Below are positions 58,107-64,000 of a stretch of DNA of 64,000 nucleotides, in pieces. Each line of letters starts with the position of its first letter. Positions within the stretch are counted from its first letter, which is position 1. The translations under genes and the position numbers were made by a program. This DNA comes from CAYPTB01 sp964413535 (GTDB lineage: Bacteria; Planctomycetota; UBA1135; GCA-002686595), in NCBI GenBank assembly GCA_964413535.1, contig CAYPTB010000004.1, positions 62,001 to 126,000 of the forward strand, written 5' to 3'. The notes beneath the pieces are model-generated. The model worked only from the letters and a program-made list of their open reading frames with translations, made no database searches and had not been told where the DNA came from.

Positions 58107-60331
58107 GGACCAGGACTCCGAAGATCCCAAATATGGAGCTCCGCCTCAGTAGAAACGAGAGCTATCTGTTGGTTGCACGATTGAATCAGTAGCGATCCGG
58201 CGAATAAGTCTGGGAACACCCCGAAGTGAGCCATGGCGCCCGAGCCCCGTAGCACTACGGCATCGCTGTCCGCCCATCGCTCAAGGGAGAATACGACTTG
58301 CTCATGAAGCGCATCGTCACTCACAAAAGTGGAGTCACGATAGCTCAAGAGGGGGAAGACGCAGCGAACAGAAGGCTCATCATCCAATTCGACAAGACTC
58401 GCTTCCATCGAGGTGGCAAACCAGAGAACGTCCCGATGTGGACTGAACTCGATCTTAGCGGCCGGTGAGTGACCACCGAAGAGAACGGAGTCGGACCTTG
58501 GAGGGAGCACGACTTCATGTCCGTCGCGATAGAGGAACAACTCACCCGTCGAGGAACCGACGGCGAGCCAGTGCCCGTCAGAGGTGGCAGCGGCTGCTGT
58601 CATTTCTGGACCTAGGTTGTCAACCATGAAGAGACTCTGACCGCTGGTCGGATCAGAGACTGAGATCTCCCCATCTCGCGAGACTGTCAGAATTGCTTCA
58701 CCGAATCGGCTCACCAGAACTAGAGGAGCGTCACTAGCATCGAACTGGCTGACGACTTCTGCGTCCCGCAGGGCAACGACGTAAACGCATCCGTCGTCAC
58801 AAGCTGCGTACATATGTGTTGACGTTACGCTGAAGGTGAGTGAGGTTACGCTCGGATAAAAAGGTAACTGGATCCAGCATATCGACTCCTGCGAATTGAC
58901 CGAGACGACCTCGACGGTCCCCGCATCGTCCCCGATGGCAATGAGTGCACCGTCGTCGCTGCTGGTGATAGCCGTCGGAGCATGGACGTCGAGCAGTCGC
59001 GTCCGAACGCTTCGCTTCGTACGCTGGAAAGCAAACTCACTCAGCGCCAGCCAAGAGGGCCCCCGGCGCGCCGATTCGGTGGCAAAGACCGCATCGCGAG
59101 CTTGCACCAGTCGGCCTTGAAGCAAGCTGCCCGCAAGTCTTAACGAATCCGAAGCCCGGCGCTGCCCAAGTAGGTCTTCGAGGCGGGCGTTGCTGTCGAA
59201 GAGATCGGAGGCGTTCGACTCCGCCTCGAGGGTTCGGTCGGCGAGCGACTCGTTTAAATCGATGTACAGGACGAGAAGGGCGAAGATCACCCCGAAAGCG
59301 GCAAGTCCGAGTCCCCCCGCGACGCTCCTGGTCGGATGTCTCCGGCACCACTTTGCCGCCCTCTCGAACGAAGTGGGCGGCCGTGCCGCGATCGGCTCGT
59401 TCGCCAGCCACCTGCCCAGGTCAGCTGCAAGCCCTCCCATTGTGCTGTAGCGCTTGTCGCGGTCCTTCTCCAGGCACTTCCCTGTGATCACGGCGAGATC
59501 ACGAGGCACCCGTGACCTGAGCGTCCGCGGCTCAGGCGGTTCTTTCATGAGGATCTGCTCGGCGATCTGATGTTCCGTGTCTCCCTGGAAGGGGCGTTGG
59601 AGCGCGAGCATTTCGTAGAGCACTACCCCGAGGCTGAATACGTCGGTACGGTGGTCGAGCCCAGCGCGCTTCGCCGCCACCTGTTCCGGGCTCATGTAGA
59701 AGTAGGTGCCAGCGAAGTCGCCCGTGCGAGTCAGGGCAGTCTCGTCGACGATGCGCGCCAAGCCAAAGTCGGTCACCTTGGGTCGGTCATGCTCGGTGAT
59801 CAGGACGTTCTGGGGCTTGAGGTCACGGTGGATGACGCCCGCCTCGTGCGCGGTATGGATCGCGTCCGCGATCTCAGCGACGAACGCGGCGACCTTTCGG
59901 TCATAGCCGCCTGGGACGTCGTTTGTGCGCGTCACTTCGTCCAGATAGTCGCGCAGAGTCCAGGTACCCGGCACGAGCTCCATCGCTATCCAATGCAGCC
60001 CGTCAGACTGCCCGTGCCCGTACACCGCGACGATGCCGGGGTGTGAGAGTCGCCCGCCCGCGCGGGCCTCGCGTGCGAACAGCTCAAGCTGATGCGGGGT
60101 TACCCGTTCAGGGCGGACGAACTTGACGGCGACTTGGCGGTTCAACGAGAGCTGCTTGGCCTCCCACACTTGTCCCATGCCACCCTGACCGAGGAGGGAC
60201 ACGAGCTGGAAGTCGCCGACGACTTTTCCGGCGACGAGGCCCGGGACCTGTTGAACCTGCTCGCGCTGCCCGTGGCGGAAGAACGAGAGCGAGCCCGTGT
60301 CGTCGGAAGGCGAGTCGTGTGCGAGCGGCAT
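58103..60331 (-). CDS. Transmembrane Ser/Thr protein kinase with WD40-like sensor domain
   Basis: 742 residues. Hanks-type kinase: G-loop LLGQGGMGQVW (~46-56), catalytic Lys in VAVKFV, EARAGGRLSHPGIVAVYG, HRDLKPQNVLI, DFGLARIVD and MSPEQVAAK. A membrane helix (SVAGGLGLAAFGVIFALLVLYIDL, ~340-363) is followed by a short coiled coil and an extracytoplasmic part with WD40/beta-propeller-like repeats (TAITSSDDGALIAIGDDAGTVEVVSV, MTAAAATSDGHWLAVGSSTGELFLY, IALVSTEAELHIWDL). This architecture is very common in Planctomycetota. Its stop overlaps the start of the WD40 gene. Confidence 0.92.
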   Translation of the reverse strand: MPLAHDSPSDDTGSLSFFRHGQREQVQQVPGLVAGKVVGDFQLVSLLGQGGMGQVWEAKQLSLNRQVAVKFVRPERVTPHQLELFAREARAGGRLSHPGIVAVYGHGQSDGLHWIAMELVPGTWTLRDYLDEVTRTNDVPGGYDRKVAAFVAEIADAIHTAHEAGVIHRDLKPQNVLITEHDRPKVTDFGLARIVDETALTRTGDFAGTYFYMSPEQVAAKRAGLDHRTDVFSLGVVLYEMLALQRPFQGDTEHQIAEQILMKEPPEPRTLRSRVPRDLAVITGKCLEKDRDKRYSTMGGLAADLGRWLANEPIAARPPTSFERAAKWCRRHPTRSVAGGLGLAAFGVIFALLVLYIDLNESLADRTLEAESNASDLFDSNARLEDLLGQRRASDSLRLAGSLLQGRLVQARDAVFATESARRGPSWLALSEFAFQRTKRSVRTRLLDVHAPTAITSSDDGALIAIGDDAGTVEVVSVNSQESICWIQLPFYPSVTSLTFSVTSTHMYAACDDGCVYVVALRDAEVVSQFDASDAPLVLVSRFGEAILTVSRDGEISVSDPTSGQSLFMVDNLGPEMTAAAATSDGHWLAVGSSTGELFLYRDGHEVVLPPRSDSVLFGGHSPAAKIEFSPHRDVLWFATSMEASLVELDDEPSVRCVFPLLSYRDSTFVSDDALHEQVVFSLERWADSDAVVLRGSGAMAHFGVFPDLFAGSLLIQSCNQQIALVSTEAELHIWDLRSPGP

Positions 60332-60695
60332 CCGGGAAACCGCGATCAGGATAGCGACGAGACCCCGAGATGCGTCGGAAGAGCCGTCGCCCGGACGACC
60401 GGGAGGGGGTCCGCCTGTCCGATTGTCCTCCGTGGGAAGGGGAAGTCAGTCAACTCGCGAACGCCCAACCCCCGCAATTCGAACGGCCTGGTCCAGCAAG
60501 CGCTGTCCGGGGGAACAGTGAACTGACCCGCCGGTGCAATTCAGCGGCTTCTACCTGTACCAGCGGTACAACAAGTTGACCGACCGGTCAGGTCCAAACG
60601 GGGCCGAATTGGCCTCCTTGGTAGCGCGGTGGCCGATCGTGGTAGCGGGACTGCCAGAACGCCGTTTTCTGGTGCAGTTGCGGTCAATTCCCTGA
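60332..60695. promoter_or_regulatory. Region upstream of the kinase gene with two adjacent palindromes
   Basis: No ORF of coding character. TGTACC-AGC-GGTACA (60556-60570) and TGACCG-AC-CGGTCA (60577-60590) are perfect inverted repeats 6 nt apart, about 230 nt before the kinase start. They look like operators for a dimeric regulator. Confidence 0.45.
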
Positions 60696-60814
60696 GCAAT
60701 CGGACCCTCGGCGGGGGAGCGCCGTCGCGCTCAGCGCGCCCTGTGCGGCGCAGTGGCGGTCAACCCTCACGTGCACGTCGGCCGGGGCATTCGACCGGGA
60801 AATCGGGTCCCTGC
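60696..60814. repeat. Dispersed repeat copy A
   Basis: Starting GCAATCGGACCCTCGGCGGG, this segment matches copy B at 62111-62216 with few differences over the first ~56 nt. A then has a 15-nt insertion (CAGTGGCGGTCAACC), after which CTCACGTGC and CGACCGGGAAATCGG blocks align again. It contains GCGCCG...CGGCGC arms. It lies 60 nt downstream of the metalloprotease stop. Confidence 0.8.
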
Positions 60815-60874
60815 CGCTGTCCGCCGCGCACGCCGTGCCGTCCGCGGCGGATCTGGACCGACTTGTGGCATTGT

Positions 60875-62005
60875 CTACTCTGGCACCTGCGTTGATTGAA
60901 ACTTGCAAATCTCTTGTGAGTCCTTCAGTAGCTCCTGCGCAAACACATTATCTTTGCTCCACAACGTCGACAGTTGCGCTGCGGTCAGACCCCATCCACT
61001 CCCATCAATGCTGTAAAACATGATATTCCCCTGAGTTACGCTGTCCATTAGTCCAAGAGCGTGAAGCACTTCATGGCTAAGGTTCTGTGCCTTCTTGCCG
61101 ATGTTGTCTGAAAAATTTGTAAGCAGAATCACTGCTTCGTCACCCTTACCTTGGGTGGCACCAACTGGGTTGCCGCACGATGGGTCGGGAGAAGAAAAGC
61201 TATCAGCAAACACGGCGTCAACAATGCCGGGGCTAGGAAGGTATTCGGGAGTACTAGCAAGACCCTGCATCTCAACACTTGGTTCACAACCCGGACTGGT
61301 TGGATCGGTGTTTTCGGGTCCATCCACTTGCAAGAAGTCTCCGAGCGGAATTACACGAACGGGATGCTCTCTTTCAATCCTCAGGCAGGCGCGCCCAAGA
61401 AACACGTTTGCATGGTCGATTGCGGCATCAATGTCTTCGACAGTCGTGGATGGATTCGAACCATCCGCTTCGGTCACAATCCAGCATCTGACAGTAAGGA
61501 TGTCCATATATATGATTTGCGTATACGTCCCTGGCGTACCAATTGAACTAAGCCGAAGTTGTAGCGCTCCAGCCGAACTGATGTCCGCCGACGGGATCCA
61601 TCCAATTGATGCAATCATGCTCGCATGTGCGAAGTGAACAATCGCTTGTGAAGGCAACTCGGTTAGTTGCGAATCAACCAACAGACTCAACTCCTCATGA
61701 GAGGCGATTGTGTGTCTGCCGATTTCGGTTTCAATATGAATGTCCATCAAGTTCAGAAGGTGCTGATTGTCAGCGGGCACGGTTAGCCGCAGTTCCGCAC
61801 CCTTGTCGGGCACTAATAGACCTAGATGCAGGGTATAACGGACGCCTTGAATATCGCCCGATACGAGAAACGGCTCGGGTTGTGGGTCCTGGCGGGCAGC
61901 CGGATCGTGAAGTTCTATCGTGGCAGGTACGGCGGGAACTCGATCCGACTCTACTAGATTGAGCATTGTGGCGGTACTCGCGATGAGCATCAGAACGGTG
62001 GGCAT
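60875..62005 (-). CDS. Zincin-type metalloprotease-like secreted protein
   Basis: 376 residues. A weak N-terminal signal (MPTVLMLIASTATMLNLVES) is followed by a ~110-residue beta-rich region and then a protease-like domain. LSHEVLHALGLMD near residue 312 is an H-E-x-x-H-x-x-G-x-x-D zinc motif of metzincin-like/M10-M43-type peptidases, and NIMFYS just after could supply the Met-turn. Upstream VIPLGDF and VDAVFADSF blocks lack a known name. It is probably extracytoplasmic. It is flanked on both sides by copies of a ~110-bp repeat, and its GC is lower than neighbours. Confidence 0.75.
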   Translation of the reverse strand: MPTVLMLIASTATMLNLVESDRVPAVPATIELHDPAARQDPQPEPFLVSGDIQGVRYTLHLGLLVPDKGAELRLTVPADNQHLLNLMDIHIETEIGRHTIASHEELSLLVDSQLTELPSQAIVHFAHASMIASIGWIPSADISSAGALQLRLSSIGTPGTYTQIIYMDILTVRCWIVTEADGSNPSTTVEDIDAAIDHANVFLGRACLRIEREHPVRVIPLGDFLQVDGPENTDPTSPGCEPSVEMQGLASTPEYLPSPGIVDAVFADSFSSPDPSCGNPVGATQGKGDEAVILLTNFSDNIGKKAQNLSHEVLHALGLMDSVTQGNIMFYSIDGSGWGLTAAQLSTLWSKDNVFAQELLKDSQEICKFQSTQVPE

Positions 62006-62110
62006 CGTTACCTCCGAAAGCTAGTTGTTGTCTTGTGTGCCGGCCCGCTACTATTTATGGGGGCTACCCACGATTCGGAGATGCGGGTCCATGATGACAA
62101 CAAACCGTTA

Positions 62111-62216
62111 GCAATCGGAACCCTCGGCGGGGGAGGGCCGTCGCGCTCAGCGCGCCCTGTGCGGCGCTCACGTGCCCGTCAGTGGGGTCCTTCGACGGGA
62201 AATCGGATCGCTGATC
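62111..62216. repeat. Dispersed repeat copy B
   Basis: Second copy of the element at 60696-60814, in the same orientation, 105 nt downstream of the stop of the 62322 gene and 105 nt upstream of the metalloprotease start. It lacks the 15-nt insertion of copy A. The rest of the 62006-62321 spacer shows no coding character. Confidence 0.8.
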
Positions 62217-62321
62217 CGCAGGTGGCTCGCCATGTCGGTCAAGCGGCATGGCGAGCCACGAGGATCCACACGCCCCCCCCTGCGTGCACGCGGAATTGAG
62301 GGCTTCCTAAGATCGAACGAC

Positions 62322-62774
62322 CTACACTTCGTCTGAGCAGGGGCACGTCGTCGACATCGAGACTAGTTGCACGTTTTTCAGAATCACGATCTTCCTAGTC
62401 AAGGTGGGGTCCGTGCTACACACTTGCTTCTCCCACACATATATGATTAGAAGAACGTATTCATCATAGCAGGTAACTTCTCCCTCGGGCGTTGGGCATG
62501 TGCGGAACTTTCGAAGGGTAATCTCCTTACTCCATGAGCCCTGAAACAACGGAACCCAGGTGCCGGAGCAGAATCGTCCCAAGGGTCCAATCGTCGGTTT
62601 CGGTCTCGGGGAACGCGGAGGGGCGGGTGCGCTGACACTCGGAGGAGGATTCTGCGTGATGGACCCGGTGGTTGCCTGAGCAGCCGGGACGGCGGGACTT
62701 GCTGCGGCCGCCAGAAGTCCGAGCAACAGGGCTACCAGCAGGACGACGGCGGACGATAGAGCGCGCGAGGTCAT
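62322..62774 (-). CDS. Secreted hypothetical protein with Cys-rich C-terminus
   Basis: 150 residues from ATG 62774, with GGGAGA 7 nt upstream. Clear signal peptide (SAVVLLVALLLGLLAAAASPAVPA), then a Pro/Ser-rich linker and a ~90-residue domain with six or more Cys (RFCSGTW, FRTCPTPEGEVTCYDEYV, KQVCSTD, STTCPCSDEV), probably disulfide-bonded. Family unknown. Confidence 0.65.
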   Translation of the reverse strand: MTSRALSSAVVLLVALLLGLLAAAASPAVPAAQATTGSITQNPPPSVSAPAPPRSPRPKPTIGPLGRFCSGTWVPLFQGSWSKEITLRKFRTCPTPEGEVTCYDEYVLLIIYVWEKQVCSTDPTLTRKIVILKNVQLVSMSTTCPCSDEV

Positions 62775-63092
62775 GATTGTTTCTCCCAGACTGGTGAATC
62801 AGTTCTTGCGACGTAAACGCCAACGCGCGGTGCGATGGCGGCACGTCCGTCTTTCGCGTGGGGCCGCGCGTCATGACACTCGCATTCGTAACGCGGCGGG
62901 CCGTAGGTGAGTGGCGACACAGTAGGTGCTGCGCGTTCCGAGGCGCTACAAGGGCCACTGAGCCTGGCAACGGACTCGCCCGTTACGAGCGAGGCCGACG
63001 ACCTGCGTTGCCGTCGGCCCGAAGGATGTCACCTGCCAGCTTGCGCGAGCGGCGACAGGACGAATGATGCGTTAGCGGGCCTCTATCCCGGT
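62775..63092. other. Intergenic region
   Basis: 318 nt without a coding-like ORF. It should contain the promoter of the 62322-62774 gene. I see no repeat copy or strong palindrome. Confidence 0.4.
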
Positions 63093-63884
63093 CTACTTGA
63101 ACGCAGGTCCGTAGTAGGGGGTCTGGTAGAAGACGAGGTCGGTCAGCACATCGCCGTCCTTGGATACATCGACCTGAAGGTCGCCGACGGTGTCGTCTAA
63201 GGTCTCCCCCCGGTGCACCGTAACAGCCTTGTCGCCCACGATGATCGTGATGTGATCGGCCGTCCACACAACCGTCAGGTTGCCCTTGCGAGCCACGAGC
63301 GACGGGCCCGATTCCACTGCGATGACATCGATTCCCTCCGAGGCGGGGACAGACCCCTGCTGCCGTAGCAGGAAGAGGAACAGGGGACGACTGTCGTTCG
63401 CGAGCTCGCTGGGGACCACGATCCGAAACGACATGATTCCCGATCCGGAGAAGGCTCCATGAGCCAAGATGCCGGCCGGGCGATTCTCTTCCGTTCCCAC
63501 CAGGAGGGTAGCGAGGCTTCCGGGCTCTCCCGCGAGCAGGATTTCCAAGACTTGGCCACCGTCAAGGTCGTCGCTGCCCTCGACCACGACGTCGCTGCCG
63601 CCCCCGCCAGAGAGCACCGGTTGACCGATCACGACGCCGCCGCCGGTGCCACCAGACACTACCGGTTGACTGGTCACAACGCCGCCAGCTCCACCGGCCA
63701 GCGCTCGACCGGTCACCCCGCCGCCGGCGCCACCTCCAGAAACCACCGGCTGACTGACGACGCCGCCACCGCTCCCGCTACTGAACATTCGAACGAACCC
63801 GCCTCCAGACGCTGCATCGCCGTACGCTGCCAGCGGAGCCGATAGCGTGGGAATCAAGACCAAGCCAATTAGCACGCTACGCAT
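63093..63884 (-). CDS. Secreted Gly-rich repeat protein
   Basis: 263 residues from ATG 63884. A signal peptide (MRSVLIGLVLIPTLSAPLAAYG) is followed by a Gly-rich region (~25-95) with three near-repeats of the form GG-VV-x-QPV-x-SGG, then a beta-rich C-terminal domain (VLEILLAGEPGSLATLLVG, GIMSFRIVVPSELANDSRPLFLFLL, NLTVVWTADHITIIVGDKAVTVHRGE). It is probably exported or surface-associated. No family recognised. The upstream region to the window edge contains its promoter. Confidence 0.65.
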   Translation of the reverse strand: MRSVLIGLVLIPTLSAPLAAYGDAASGGGFVRMFSSGSGGGVVSQPVVSGGGAGGGVTGRALAGGAGGVVTSQPVVSGGTGGGVVIGQPVLSGGGGSDVVVEGSDDLDGGQVLEILLAGEPGSLATLLVGTEENRPAGILAHGAFSGSGIMSFRIVVPSELANDSRPLFLFLLRQQGSVPASEGIDVIAVESGPSLVARKGNLTVVWTADHITIIVGDKAVTVHRGETLDDTVGDLQVDVSKDGDVLTDLVFYQTPYYGPAFK

Positions 63885-64000
63885 TGTTGGAACCGCCTTA
63901 CTTGGTTGCCATGTGCTTGATGTGTCGTCGGCCGTTCCGACGAGCTTCTCTCCTAGAGTTCGGTCTTCGGGTGCGGCGATGACAGCGATTTCCCAGAGGC

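Overview
The window is high-GC bacterial chromosome. Several things suggest a member of the Planctomycetota: a DUF1580 protein (a family I know mainly from planctomycetes), a Ser/Thr kinase with WD40-like repeats next to a WD40 protein, the DUF2924/large serine recombinase/HTH trio, and planctomycete-like secreted proteins. The phylum is an inference from gene content; no rRNA or other marker gene is present.

Layout. (1) 1-16.5 kb looks like ordinary backbone: an RlmA-like rRNA methyltransferase, large membrane proteins, MgtE with a structured leader, an SGNH hydrolase, a tightly coupled KamA/ATP-grasp/ATP-grasp/GNAT operon, a THUMP RNA methyltransferase, an MgtC/DUF4010 membrane protein, and a CPA2 antiporter fused to an EIIA-like domain. 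(2) A tRNA-Asn at 16572-16647 ends this segment and accessory DNA begins. (3) 16.9-29.2 kb holds a DUF2971 protein and a five-gene minus-strand operon: DUF499 ATPase, small protein, DUF1156 DNA methylase, DUF932 protein, PLD-SNF2 helicase. Its core matches the Hma (helicase-methylase-ATPase) defence type. (4) 29.3-41.3 kb is a patchwork of defence-like genes: TIR-NB-ARC, a double-Fis HTH protein, a truncated DUF4365, a GT-B-like protein, a helical protein, a membrane protein and a caspase-like protein. The pieces are separated by six same-strand copies of the 3' end of one small gene. Only the last copy (40962-41300) is intact. Five copies carry conserved hairpins just downstream of the stop.

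(5) 41.3-56.8 kb is a phage- or plasmid-derived element, nearly all on the minus strand: small phage-type genes, sigma-like proteins, HTH, serine recombinase, DUF2924, SpoVG-like protein, a RepA-like ATPase containing iteron-like repeats, CHC2/Toprim primase, DUF1580, DUF6088, tyrosine recombinase, both terminase subunits and a ParB-methylase. No portal, capsid or tail gene is visible, so it resembles a satellite, integrative element or decayed prophage. (6) 57-64 kb carries a kinase/WD40 pair and three secreted proteins, including a zincin metalloprotease flanked by copies of a ~110-bp repeat; this may be backbone again.

The most unusual feature is the 29-41 kb array: cassette-like acquisition of immune genes at one genomic anchor, with each boundary marked by an eroded copy of the anchor gene's 3' end and its hairpins. 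Other points of interest are a caspase-like protein with Ser where the catalytic Cys is expected, iteron-like repeats lying in all three frames of a replication ATPase gene, and an unexplained beta-amino-acid-type operon (KamA plus two ligases plus an acetyltransferase).
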